A stretch of DNA of 64,000 nucleotides, taken from Calliopsis andreniformis. Its lineage: Eukaryota; Arthropoda; Insecta; Hymenoptera; Andrenidae. Numbering within the stretch: the stretch's first letter is position 1; every line of letters begins with the position of its first letter. Below the pieces are notes generated by a model. It worked only from the letters and a program-made list of their open reading frames with translations. It was not told the origin of the DNA and ran no database searches. This document shows, piece by piece, positions 1 to 12,249 of the stretch. The stretch is taken from positions 2,852,001 to 2,916,000 of the forward strand of contig NW_027480467.1 in the NCBI RefSeq assembly GCF_051401765.1. The letters are read 5' to 3'. A program made the translations under genes and the position numbers.

Positions 1-2040
1 ACCAAATCCTCAATCTTCAATCCTCAACCCTCAATTATCAATTCTCAATCCTCAATCCTCAATCGTCTGTCCTCAAACCTCAATCCTCAACCCTCAGTCC
101 TCGTCCTCAATCCTCAGCCCTCAATAATCAATCCGCAATCTTCAATCATCAATACTCAATCTTCAACCCTCAATCCTCAATACTCAATCCTCAATCCACA
201 ATACTCAATCCTCAGTCCTCAGTCCTCAGTCTTCAATACTCAATCCACCAATCCTCAATATTCAACACACAACCCTCAACCACCAATCCAAAATTCTCAA
301 TACTCAATAGAATATCCTGAATTCTCAGTTTTCAATACTCAATCCTCAATCTTCGATCTTCAAATCTCCATCCACAAACATCAATCCTCATCACTCAACC
401 CTCAACGCTCAGTCCTCAATCCTCAATCTTCAATCCTCAATACTCAATCCTCAATCCTCAATCCTCAATCCTCAATCCTCAATCCTCAATCTTCATTCCT
501 CAATACCCAATCCTCAATGTTCAATCCGCAATACCCAATCCTCAATCCTCATTCCTCAATCCTCAATCCTCAATCGTCAATCCTCAATACTCAATCCTCA
601 ATCCTCAATCCTCAATCTTCAATCCTCAATACTCAATCTCCAATCCTCAATCCTCAATCCTCAATCCTCAATACTCATTCTTCAATCCTCAGTACCCAAT
701 CCTCAATCTTCAATCCTCAATCCTCAATCCTCAAGCCTCATCCTTCAATCCTCAATACCCAATCCTCAATCTTCAATACTCAATCCTCAATCCTCAGTAA
801 TCAATCTTCAATCCTCAGTCCTCAGTCGTCAAACCTCAATTCTGAATCCTCAATCCTGAATCCTCAATCTTCAGCCCTCAGTCCTCAATCTTCAATCCTC
901 AATACTCAATCTGCAATCCTCAAACCTCAATCCTCAATCCTCAGTCCTCATTCTTCAATCCTCAATACCCAATCCTCAATCTTCAATCCTAAATCCTCAA
1001 TCCCCAATTCTCAATCCTCAATCCTCAATCCACAGACCTCAAACATCAATACTCAACCCTCAGCCCTCGTCCTCAATCCACAACCCTCAATCCTCAATCC
1101 TCAATCATCAATCATTAATATTCAATCTTCAATCCACAACCCTCAATCCCCGATCCTCAATCCTCAATACTCAATGCTCAGTCCTCAATACGCAATCCTC
1201 AATCTTCAATCCTCAATCCTCAATCCTCGATCCTCAATACTCAATCATCAATCCTCAATACTCAATCCTCAATCCTCAATCCTCAACACTCGATCGTCAG
1301 TCTTCAAACCTCAATACTCAATCTTCAATCCTCAATCCTCAATCCTCAATCCTCAATCCTCAAGCCTCATCCATCAATCCTCAATAACCAATCCTCAATC
1401 TTCAATACTCAATCCTCAATCCTCAATTCTCAATTCTCAATCCTCAATCCTCAGTCCTCAGTCCTCAAACCTCAATCCTCAACGCACAGCTCTCATCCTC
1501 AATCCTCAATCCTCAATCCTCAATCCTCAATCCTCAATACTCAATCTTCAATCCTCAATACTCTATCTTCAATCCTCAATCCTCAATCCTCAATTCTCAA
1601 TCCTCAATCCTCAATCCTCAGACCTCAAACATCAATACTCAACCATCAGACCTCGTCCTTAATCCACAACCCTCAATCCTCAATCCTCAATCTTCAATCA
1701 TCAATACTCAATTTTCAATCCTCAATCCTCAATTCTCAATCTTCAATCCTCAACCCCCAATCCTCAATCCTCAATACTCAATCCTCAATACTCAACCCTC
1801 TGTCCTCATCCTCAATTCTCAATTCTCAATCCTCAATCCTCAATCCTGAATTTTCAATCCTCAATAATCTATCTCCAATCCTAGATCCCCAATCCCCAAT
1901 CCTCAATCCTTAATCCTCAATCTTCAATCCTCAATCCCCAGTCATCAATCTTAAATCCTCAATCCTCAATCCTCAATCCTCAATCCTCATTCTTCAATCC
2001 TCAATACTCACTCTTCAGTCCTCAATCCTCAATCCTCAAT
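1..2040. repeat. Cassette X, copy 1
   Basis: Matches 9,302-11,341 at a constant offset of 9,301; I saw no mismatch in the lines compared, including the 381-codon open stretch at 517-1662. It holds one subtype A island (start 305) and a TCTCCAATCCTAGAT-type marker near 1,873. The open stretch is not a gene: it is SSILNPQ-like heptapeptides produced by the 7-bp period and ends where a heptamer variant supplies a stop. The left end is cut by the window edge. Confidence 0.9.
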
Positions 2041-4940
2041 ACTGAATTCTCAGCCTTCAATCCTCAATAATCAATCTTCAATCCTCAATCCTCAATCCTC
2101 AATCCTCAATCCTCAATCCTCAGACATCAATCCTCAACCTTCAATACTCAATCCTCAATCCTCAATCCTCAATCCTCAATCCTCAATCCTCATTCCTCAA
2201 ACCTCAATCCTCAAACCTCAGTCCTCATCCTCAATTCTCAATTCTCAATCCTCAATCCTCAATCCTCAACCCTCAATCTTCAATCCTAAATAATCAATCC
2301 CAAATACTAGACCCTCAATGCCCAATCCTCAATCCTCAATACCAAATCCTCAATCTTCAATCCTCAATCCTCAATCCTCAATCCTCTGTGCTCAAACCTC
2401 AATCCTCAACCCTCAGTCCTCGTCCTCAATCCTCAACCCTCAATAATCAATCCGCAATGTTCAATCATCAATACTCAATCTTCAACCCTCAATCCTCAAT
2501 ACTCAATCCTCAATCCTCAATACTCAATCCTCAGTCCTCAGTCCTCAGTCTTCAATACTCAATCCTCCAGTCCTCAATATTCAACACACAACCCTCAACC
2601 ATCAATCCAAAATTCTCAATACTCAATAGAATATCCTGAATTCTCAGTTTTCAATACTCAATCCTCAATCTTCGATATTCAAATCTCCATCCACAAACAT
2701 CAATTCTCATCACTCAACCCTCAACGCTCAGTCCTCAATCTTCAATCCTCAATCCTCAATCCTCAATCCTCAATCCTCAATCCTCAATCTTCATTCCTCA
2801 ATACCCAATCCTCAATGTTCAATCCGCAATACCCAATCCTCAATCTTCAGTACTCAGTCCTCAATCCTCAATCCTCAATCCTCAATCCTCAATCCTCAGT
2901 CCTCAAACCTCAATCCTGAATGCTCAATCCTGAATCCTCAATCTTCAGCACTCAGTCCTCAACAATCAGTAGTCAATCCTCAATCCTCAATAGAATATCC
3001 TCAGTTCAGAGTTTTGAATACGCAATACTCAATCTGCAATCTTTAAATCACTATCCACAAACATCAATTCTCATCACTCAACACTCAACACTCAGTCCCC
3101 AATCCTCAGTCTTCAATCCTCAATCCTGAATCCTCAATTTTCAATCCTCAATCCTCAGTCCTCAGTCCTCAAACCTCAATCCTCAACCCTCAGCCCTCAT
3201 AGTCAATCCTCAATCCTCAATCCTCGATCCTCAATCTTCAATCCTCAATACTGTATCTTCAATACTCAATCCTCGATCCTCAATTCTTAATCCTCAATAC
3301 TCAATCCTCAATCGTCAATCCTCAATCCCCAATCCTTAATATTCAATCCTCAATCCTCAATCCTCAATCCACAATCCTCAATCTTCAATCCTCAATACTC
3401 AATCTTCAATCCTCAATCCTCAATCTTCAATCCTCAATACTCAATAGTCAATCTCCAATCCTAGATCCTCAATCCCCAATCCTCAATCCTTAATCCTCAA
3501 TCTTCTATCCTCAATCCTCAATTATCAATCCTCAATACTCAATCCTCAATCCTCAATCCTCAATCCCCAATCCTCAATCTTCAATCCTCAATCCTCAATC
3601 CTCAAGCCTCAGTCCTCAATCCTCAATCTTCAATCCTGAATACTCAATCTTCAATCCTCAATACTCAATCTTCAATCCTCAACCCTCAATCCTCAATCCA
3701 CAATCCTCATTCCTCAATCATCAACCTTCTATCCTCAATACACTATCTTCAATCCTGAATCCTCAATCCTGAATCGTCAATCCTCATTCTTCAATCCTCA
3801 ATACCCAATCCTCAATCCTCAATCCTCAATCCTCAATCCCCAATACTCAATCTTCAATCCTCAATCCTCAACCCTCAATCCGCAATCCTCAATCCTCAGT
3901 CACGAATACTCAATCTTCAATACTCAATCCTCAATCCTCAATCCTCAATCCTCAATCCTCAATCCTCAATCCTCATTCCTCAACCCTCAATCCTCAACCC
4001 TCACTCCTTATCCTCAATTCTCAATTCTCAATCCTCAATCCTCAATTCTCAATCTTCAATCCTCAATAATCAATCTCCAATCCTAGATCCTCAATCCCCA
4101 ATCCTCAATCGTTAATCCTCAATCTTCAATCCTCAATCCCCAGTCCTCAACCCTCAATACTCAATCTTCAATCCTCAATCCTCAATTCTCAATCCTCAAT
4201 ACTCAATCCTCAATAGTCAATCCTCAATCGTCAATCCTCAATCCCCAATCCTGAATCTTCAATCCTCAATCCTCAATCCTCAAGCCTCAGTCCTCAATCC
4301 TCAATCTTCAATCCTGAATACTCAATCTTCAATCATCAATACTCAATCTTCAATCCTCAATTCTCAATCCTCAATCCTCAGTCCTCAGTCCTCAAACCTC
4401 AATCCTCAACCCTCAGCCCTCATAGTCAATCCTCAATCCTCAATCCTCAATCCTCAATCTTCAATCCTCAATACTGTATCTTCAATACTCAATCCTCGAT
4501 CCTCAATTCTTAATCCTCAGTACTCAATCCTCAATCGTCAATCCTCAATCCCCAATCCTTAATATTCAATCCTCAATCCTCAATCCTCAATCCACAATCC
4601 TCAATCTTCAATTCTCAATACTCAATCTTCAATCCTCAATCGTCAATCCTCAATCCTCAATCCTCAATCCTCAATCCTCAATCCTCAACCCTCAATCTTC
4701 AATCCTAAATAATCAATCCCAAATACTAGACCCTCAATGCCCAATCCTCAATCCTCAATACCAAATCCTCAATCTTCAATCCTCAACCCTCAATTATCAA
4801 TTCTCAATCCTCAATCCTCAATCGTCTGTCCTCAAACCTCAATCCTCAACCCTCAGTCCTCGTCCTCAATCCTCAGCCCTCAATAATCAATCCGCAATCT
4901 TCAATCATCAATACTCAATCTTCAACCCTCAATCCTCAAT
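2041..4940. repeat. Block Y, copy 1 (2.9 kb)
   Basis: Repeats at 6,583-9,482 with offset 4,542. I saw only two base differences, one near 2,492 and one near 2,959. It contains a subtype A island (start 2624) followed 364 bp later by a subtype B island (start 2988). That A-to-B spacing recurs exactly in the 1,944-bp units of domain IV, so Y and domain IV share ancestry. The end, 4,760-4,940, is identical to the start of cassette X (1-181). Confidence 0.9.
2578..2734 (+). repeat. Island subtype A (type example)
   Basis: About 157 bp that do not follow the 7-bp period. It begins TATTCAACACACAACCC, has CAATAGAATATCCTGAATTC (the EcoRI word GAATTC), then CAGTTTTCAATACTC, ATCCACAAACATCA and CTCAACGCTCAGTCC. 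Core starts: 305, 2624, 7166, 9606, 15377, 15651, 18443, 18717, 22350, 22624, 25416, 27205, 27479, 28369, 28643, 35196, 37140, 39084, 41028, 47134, 50175, 55797 and 60575 (23 seen), all in one orientation. Function unknown. Confidence 0.92.
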
Positions 4941-6582
4941 TCTCAATCCTCAATACTCAATCCTCAATAGTCAATCCTCAATCGTCAATCCTCAATCCCC
5001 AATCCTGAATCTTCAATCCTCAATCCTCAACCCTCAATCCTCAATCCTCAATCTTCAATCCTTAATACTCAATCTTCAATCCTCAATTCTCAATCCTCAA
5101 TCCTCAATCCTCAATCCTCAATCCTCAATCTTCAATCCTCTACCGTCAGTCCTCGTCCTCAATCCTCAACCCTCAATTCTCAATCCTCAATCTTCAATCA
5201 TCAATACTCAATCTTCAATCCTCAATTCTCAATCCTCAATACTGAATTCTCAGCCTTCAATCCTCAATAATCAATCTTCAATCCTCAATCCTCAATCGTC
5301 AATCCTCAATCCTCAATATTCAATCCTCAATCCTCAGTCCTCAAACCTCAATCCTGAATCCTCAATCCTGAATCCTCAATCTTCAGACGTCAGTCCTCAA
5401 CAATCAGTTGTCAATTCTCAATCCTCAATAGAATATCATCAATTCACAGTTTTCAATACTCAATACTCAATCTGATATATTTAAATCTCTATCCACAAAC
5501 ACCAATTCTCATCACACAACACTCAACACTCAGTCCCCAATCCTCAATCTTCAATCCTCAATCCTCAATCTTCAATCCTCAATGCTCAATAGTCAATCTC
5601 CAATCCTAGATCCTCAATCCCTAATCCTCAATCCTTAATCCTCAATCTTCAATCCTCAATCCTCAACTATCAATCCTCAATACTCAATCCTCAATCCTCA
5701 AGCCTCAGTCCTCAATCCTCAATCTTCAATCCTGAATACTCAATCTTCAATCCTCAATACTCAATCTTCAATCCTCAACCCTCAATCCTCAATCCACAAT
5801 CCTCAATCCTCAATCATCAACCTTCTATCCTCAATACTCTATCTTCAATCCTGAATCCTCAATCCTGAATCGTCAATCCTCATTCTTCAATCCTCAATAC
5901 CCAATCCTCAATCCTCAATCCTCAATCCTCAATCCCCAATACTCAATCTTCAATCCTCAATCCTCAACCCTCAATCCGCAATCCTCAATCCTCAGTCACG
6001 AATACTCAATCTTCAATACTCAATCCTCAATCCTCAATCCTCAATCCTCAATCCTCAATCCTCAATCCTCATTCCTCAAACCTCAATCCTCAACCCTCAC
6101 TCCTTATCCTCAATTCTCAATTCTCAATCCTCAATCCTCAATTCTCAATCTTCAATCCTCAATAATCAATCTCCAATCCTAGATCCTCAATCCCCAATCC
6201 CCAATCGTTAATCCTCAATCTTCAATCCTCAATCCCCAGTCCTCAATCCTCAATACTCAATCTTCAATCCTCAATCCTCAATTCTCAATCCTCAATACTC
6301 AATCCTCAATAGTCAATCCTCAATCGTCAATCCTCAATCCCCAATCCTGAATCTTCAATCCTCAATCCTCAACCCTCAATCCTCAATCCTCAATCTTCAA
6401 TCCTTAATACTCAATCTTCAATCCTCAATTCTCAATCCTCAATCCGCAATCCTCAATCCTCAATCCTCAATCTTCAATCCTCTACCGTCAGTCCTCGTCC
6501 TCAATCCTCAACCCTCAATCCTCAATCCTCAATCTTCAATCATCAATACTCAATCTTCAATCCTCAATTCTCAATCCTCAAT
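4941..6582. repeat. Cassette Z (replaces X in the second domain I unit)
   Basis: Sits in the position that cassette X occupies in units 1 and 3, but is built from other phrases. It has one subtype B island (start 5426), CCTAGATCC markers near 5,606 and 6,180, and a CAGTCACGAATAC phrase at 5,993. About 0.75 kb of it (near 5,910-6,650) recurs near 32,310-33,050 at an offset of about 26.39 kb. Parts also resemble 3,440-4,400 in block Y, so Z looks like a rearranged relative of Y rather than foreign DNA. Confidence 0.75.
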
Positions 6583-9482
6583 ACTGAATTCTCAGCCTTC
6601 AATCCTCAATAATCAATCTTCAATCCTCAATCCTCAATCCTCAATCCTCAATCCTCAATCCTCAGACATCAATCCTCAACCTTCAATACTCAATCCTCAA
6701 TCCTCAATCCTCAATCCTCAATCCTCAATCCTCATTCCTCAAACCTCAATCCTCAAACCTCAGTCCTCATCCTCAATTCTCAATTCTCAATCCTCAATCC
6801 TCAATCCTCAACCCTCAATCTTCAATCCTAAATAATCAATCCCAAATACTAGACCCTCAATGCCCAATCCTCAATCCTCAATACCAAATCCTCAATCTTC
6901 AATCCTCAATCCTCAATCCTCAATCCTCTGTGCTCAAACCTCAATCCTCAACCCTCAGTCCTCGTCCTCAATCCTCAACCCTCAATAATCAATCCGCAAT
7001 GTTCAATCATCAATACTCAATCTTCAACCCTCAATACTCAATACTCAATCCTCAATCCTCAATACTCAATCCTCAGTCCTCAGTCCTCAGTCTTCAATAC
7101 TCAATCCTCCAGTCCTCAATATTCAACACACAACCCTCAACCATCAATCCAAAATTCTCAATACTCAATAGAATATCCTGAATTCTCAGTTTTCAATACT
7201 CAATCCTCAATCTTCGATATTCAAATCTCCATCCACAAACATCAATTCTCATCACTCAACCCTCAACGCTCAGTCCTCAATCTTCAATCCTCAATCCTCA
7301 ATCCTCAATCCTCAATCCTCAATCCTCAATCTTCATTCCTCAATACCCAATCCTCAATGTTCAATCCGCAATACCCAATCCTCAATCTTCAGTACTCAGT
7401 CCTCAATCCTCAATCCTCAATCCTCAATCCTCAATCCTCAGTCCTCAAACCTCAATCCTGAATGCTCAATCCTGAATCCTCAATCTTCAGCACTCAGCCC
7501 TCAACAATCAGTAGTCAATCCTCAATCCTCAATAGAATATCCTCAGTTCAGAGTTTTGAATACGCAATACTCAATCTGCAATCTTTAAATCACTATCCAC
7601 AAACATCAATTCTCATCACTCAACACTCAACACTCAGTCCCCAATCCTCAGTCTTCAATCCTCAATCCTGAATCCTCAATTTTCAATCCTCAATCCTCAG
7701 TCCTCAGTCCTCAAACCTCAATCCTCAACCCTCAGCCCTCATAGTCAATCCTCAATCCTCAATCCTCGATCCTCAATCTTCAATCCTCAATACTGTATCT
7801 TCAATACTCAATCCTCGATCCTCAATTCTTAATCCTCAATACTCAATCCTCAATCGTCAATCCTCAATCCCCAATCCTTAATATTCAATCCTCAATCCTC
7901 AATCCTCAATCCACAATCCTCAATCTTCAATCCTCAATACTCAATCTTCAATCCTCAATCCTCAATCTTCAATCCTCAATACTCAATAGTCAATCTCCAA
8001 TCCTAGATCCTCAATCCCCAATCCTCAATCCTTAATCCTCAATCTTCTATCCTCAATCCTCAATTATCAATCCTCAATACTCAATCCTCAATCCTCAATC
8101 CTCAATCCCCAATCCTCAATCTTCAATCCTCAATCCTCAATCCTCAAGCCTCAGTCCTCAATCCTCAATCTTCAATCCTGAATACTCAATCTTCAATCCT
8201 CAATACTCAATCTTCAATCCTCAACCCTCAATCCTCAATCCACAATCCTCATTCCTCAATCATCAACCTTCTATCCTCAATACACTATCTTCAATCCTGA
8301 ATCCTCAATCCTGAATCGTCAATCCTCATTCTTCAATCCTCAATACCCAATCCTCAATCCTCAATCCTCAATCCTCAATCCCCAATACTCAATCTTCAAT
8401 CCTCAATCCTCAACCCTCAATCCGCAATCCTCAATCCTCAGTCACGAATACTCAATCTTCAATACTCAATCCTCAATCCTCAATCCTCAATCCTCAATCC
8501 TCAATCCTCAATCCTCATTCCTCAACCCTCAATCCTCAACCCTCACTCCTTATCCTCAATTCTCAATTCTCAATCCTCAATCCTCAATTCTCAATCTTCA
8601 ATCCTCAATAATCAATCTCCAATCCTAGATCCTCAATCCCCAATCCTCAATCGTTAATCCTCAATCTTCAATCCTCAATCCCCAGTCCTCAACCCTCAAT
8701 ACTCAATCTTCAATCCTCAATCCTCAATTCTCAATCCTCAATACTCAATCCTCAATAGTCAATCCTCAATCGTCAATCCTCAATCCCCAATCCTGAATCT
8801 TCAATCCTCAATCCTCAATCCTCAAGCCTCAGTCCTCAATCCTCAATCTTCAATCCTGAATACTCAATCTTCAATCATCAATACTCAATCTTCAATCCTC
8901 AATTCTCAATCCTCAATCCTCAGTCCTCAGTCCTCAAACCTCAATCCTCAACCCTCAGCCCTCATAGTCAATCCTCAATCCTCAATCCTCAATCCTCAAT
9001 CTTCAATCCTCAATACTGTATCTTCAATACTCAATCCTCGATCCTCAATTCTTAATCCTCAGTACTCAATCCTCAATCGTCAATCCTCAATCCCCAATCC
9101 TTAATATTCAATCCTCAATCCTCAATCCTCAATCCACAATCCTCAATCTTCAATTCTCAATACTCAATCTTCAATCCTCAATCGTCAATCCTCAATCCTC
9201 AATCCTCAATCCTCAATCCTCAATCCTCAACCCTCAATCTTCAATCCTAAATAATCAATCCCAAATACTAGACCCTCAATGCCCAATCCTCAATCCTCAA
9301 TACCAAATCCTCAATCTTCAATCCTCAACCCTCAATTATCAATTCTCAATCCTCAATCCTCAATCGTCTGTCCTCAAACCTCAATCCTCAACCCTCAGTC
9401 CTCGTCCTCAATCCTCAGCCCTCAATAATCAATCCGCAATCTTCAATCATCAATACTCAATCTTCAACCCTCAATCCTCAAT
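6583..9482. repeat. Block Y, copy 2 (2.9 kb)
   Basis: Offset 4,542 from copy 1. Islands start at 7166 (A) and 7530 (B), exactly as predicted by the offset. It diverges from copy 1 after 9,482, where copy 1 continues into cassette Z and this copy continues into cassette X. The last 181 bp are shared with the start of X. Confidence 0.9.
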
Positions 9483-11341
9483 ACTCAATCCTCAATCCAC
9501 AATACTCAATCCTCAGTCCTCAGTCCTCAGTCTTCAATACTCAATCCACCAATCCTCAATATTCAACACACAACCCTCAACCACCAATCCAAAATTCTCA
9601 ATACTCAATAGAATATCCTGAATTCTCAGTTTTCAATACTCAATCCTCAATCTTCGATCTTCAAATCTCCATCCACAAACATCAATCCTCATCACTCAAC
9701 CCTCAACGCTCAGTCCTCAATCCTCAATCTTCAATCCTCAATACTCAATCCTCAATCCTCAATCCTCAATCCTCAATCCTCAATCCTCAATCTTCATTCC
9801 TCAATACCCAATCCTCAATGTTCAATCCGCAATACCCAATCCTCAATCCTCATTCCTCAATCCTCAATCCTCAATCGTCAATCCTCAATACTCAATCCTC
9901 AATCCTCAATCCTCAATCTTCAATCCTCAATACTCAATCTCCAATCCTCAATCCTCAATCCTCAATCCTCAATACTCATTCTTCAATCCTCAGTACCCAA
10001 TCCTCAATCTTCAATCCTCAATCCTCAATCCTCAAGCCTCATCCTTCAATCCTCAATACCCAATCCTCAATCTTCAATACTCAATCCTCAATCCTCAGTA
10101 ATCAATCTTCAATCCTCAGTCCTCAGTCGTCAAACCTCAATTCTGAATCCTCAATCCTGAATCCTCAATCTTCAGCCCTCAGTCCTCAATCTTCAATCCT
10201 CAATACTCAATCTGCAATCCTCAAACCTCAATCCTCAATCCTCAGTCCTCATTCTTCAATCCTCAATACCCAATCCTCAATCTTCAATCCTAAATCCTCA
10301 ATCCCCAATTCTCAATCCTCAATCCTCAATCCACAGACCTCAAACATCAATACTCAACCCTCAGCCCTCGTCCTCAATCCACAACCCTCAATCCTCAATC
10401 CTCAATCATCAATCATTAATATTCAATCTTCAATCCACAACCCTCAATCCCCGATCCTCAATCCTCAATACTCAATGCTCAGTCCTCAATACGCAATCCT
10501 CAATCTTCAATCCTCAATCCTCAATCCTCGATCCTCAATACTCAATCATCAATCCTCAATACTCAATCCTCAATCCTCAATCCTCAACACTCGATCGTCA
10601 GTCTTCAAACCTCAATACTCAATCTTCAATCCTCAATCCTCAATCCTCAATCCTCAATCCTCAAGCCTCATCCATCAATCCTCAATAACCAATCCTCAAT
10701 CTTCAATACTCAATCCTCAATCCTCAATTCTCAATTCTCAATCCTCAATCCTCAGTCCTCAGTCCTCAAACCTCAATCCTCAACGCACAGCTCTCATCCT
10801 CAATCCTCAATCCTCAATCCTCAATCCTCAATCCTCAATACTCAATCTTCAATCCTCAATACTCTATCTTCAATCCTCAATCCTCAATCCTCAATTCTCA
10901 ATCCTCAATCCTCAATCCTCAGACCTCAAACATCAATACTCAACCATCAGACCTCGTCCTTAATCCACAACCCTCAATCCTCAATCCTCAATCTTCAATC
11001 ATCAATACTCAATTTTCAATCCTCAATCCTCAATTCTCAATCTTCAATCCTCAACCCCCAATCCTCAATCCTCAATACTCAATCCTCAATACTCAACCCT
11101 CTGTCCTCATCCTCAATTCTCAATTCTCAATCCTCAATCCTCAATCCTGAATTTTCAATCCTCAATAATCTATCTCCAATCCTAGATCCCCAATCCCCAA
11201 TCCTCAATCCTTAATCCTCAATCTTCAATCCTCAATCCCCAGTCATCAATCTTAAATCCTCAATCCTCAATCCTCAATCCTCAATCCTCATTCTTCAATC
11301 CTCAATACTCACTCTTCAGTCCTCAATCCTCAATCCTCAAT
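9302..11341. repeat. Cassette X, copy 2
   Basis: Same sequence as 1-2,040 at offset 9,301, with a subtype A island at 9606 and a 381-codon open stretch at 9,818-10,963 that is again only heptamer read-through. It overlaps the last 181 bp of block Y copy 2. Past 11,341 the sequence leaves the X pattern and enters the domain II vocabulary. Confidence 0.9.
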
Positions 11342-12249
11342 CCTCAATCCTCAATCCTCAATCTTCAATCCTCAATACTCAATCTTCAATCCTCAATACT
11401 CAATCTGCAATCCACAACACTGAATCGTCAATCCTCGATCTTCAATCATCAATATTCAATCTTCAATCCTCAATCCTCAATCCTCAATCCTCAATCCTCA
11501 ATCCTCAATCTTCAATCCTCAATCCTCAATCCTCAATCCTCAATCCTCAATCTTCAATCCTCAACACTCAATCTTCAATCCTCAATCCTCAATCTTCAAT
11601 CCTCAATCCTTAATACTCTACCCTCAATCCTCATTCTTCAATCCTCAATCCTCAATCTTCAATCCTCAATCCTCAATCCTCAATCTGCAATCCTCAATAC
11701 TCAATCCTCAATCCTCAATCGTCAATCCTCAAACCCAAATCCTCTATCATCAATACTCAATCCTCAATCCTCAATCCTCAATCCTGAATCCTCAATCTTC
11801 AATCATCAATACTCAATCTTCAGTCCTCAATCCTCATCCTTCAATCCTCAATCCTCAATTCTCAATCCTCAATACTCAGTCCTCAATCGTCAATCCTCAA
11901 TCCCCAATCCTCAATCTTCAATCCTCAATCCTCAATCCTCAATCCTCAATCCTCAATATTCAATCCTCAATAATCAATCTTCAATCCTCAATCCTCAATC
12001 CTCAATCCTCAATCCTCAATCCTCAATCCTCAGTCTTCAATCCTCAATACTCAATCTGCAATCCTCAATCCTCAATCCTCAATCCTCAACCCTCTGTCCT
12101 CATCCTCAATTCTCAATTCTCAATCCTCAATCCTCAATCCTGAATTTTCAATCCTCAATAATCTATCTCCAATCCTAGATCCCCAATCCCCAATCCTCAA
12201 TCCTTAATCCTCAATCTTCAATCCTCAATCCCCAGTCATCAATCTTAAA
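11342..12249. repeat. Transition between domains I and II
   Basis: Heptamer sequence with no island. It carries the first copy (11,412) of the domain II marker CCACAACACTGAATCG; the surrounding approximately 300 bp recur at 12,970-13,260 with offset 1,629. A phrase near 11,690-11,790 (CAAACCCAAATCCTC) is shared with 15,890 and 28,890. The last 170 bp carry the TCTCCAATCCTAGAT marker and recur many times in domain II. Confidence 0.8.

Larger units (their letters stand above)
1..11341. repeat. Domain I: higher-order units with alternating cassettes
   Basis: Three units begin with the same landmark (ACCAAATCCTCAATCTTC) at 1, 4,760 and 9,302, giving lengths 4,759 and 4,542 and an incomplete third unit. 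Unit 1 is cassette X then block Y, unit 2 is cassette Z then Y, and unit 3 begins with X again. The 217-bp length difference between units 1 and 2 equals the X versus Z difference. The same landmark also occurs mid-unit at 2,341 and 6,883, so each unit is itself an older doublet. Islands start at 305, 2624, 2988, 5426, 7166, 7530 and 9606. Confidence 0.9.

Noticed and set aside
517..1662. A 381-codon open reading frame (and its copy at 9,818-10,963) as a protein gene
   Set aside because: The translation is only rotated SSILNPQ heptapeptides with variant-driven changes. Equivalent open stretches exist in overlapping frames, no start context or splice structure is visible, and the absence of stops follows from the 7-bp unit.
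2578..2734. CENP-B box or a similar known centromere protein site in the islands
   Set aside because: I found no TTCG....A..CGGG pattern in any island subtype. A centromere role cannot be claimed from the sequence.
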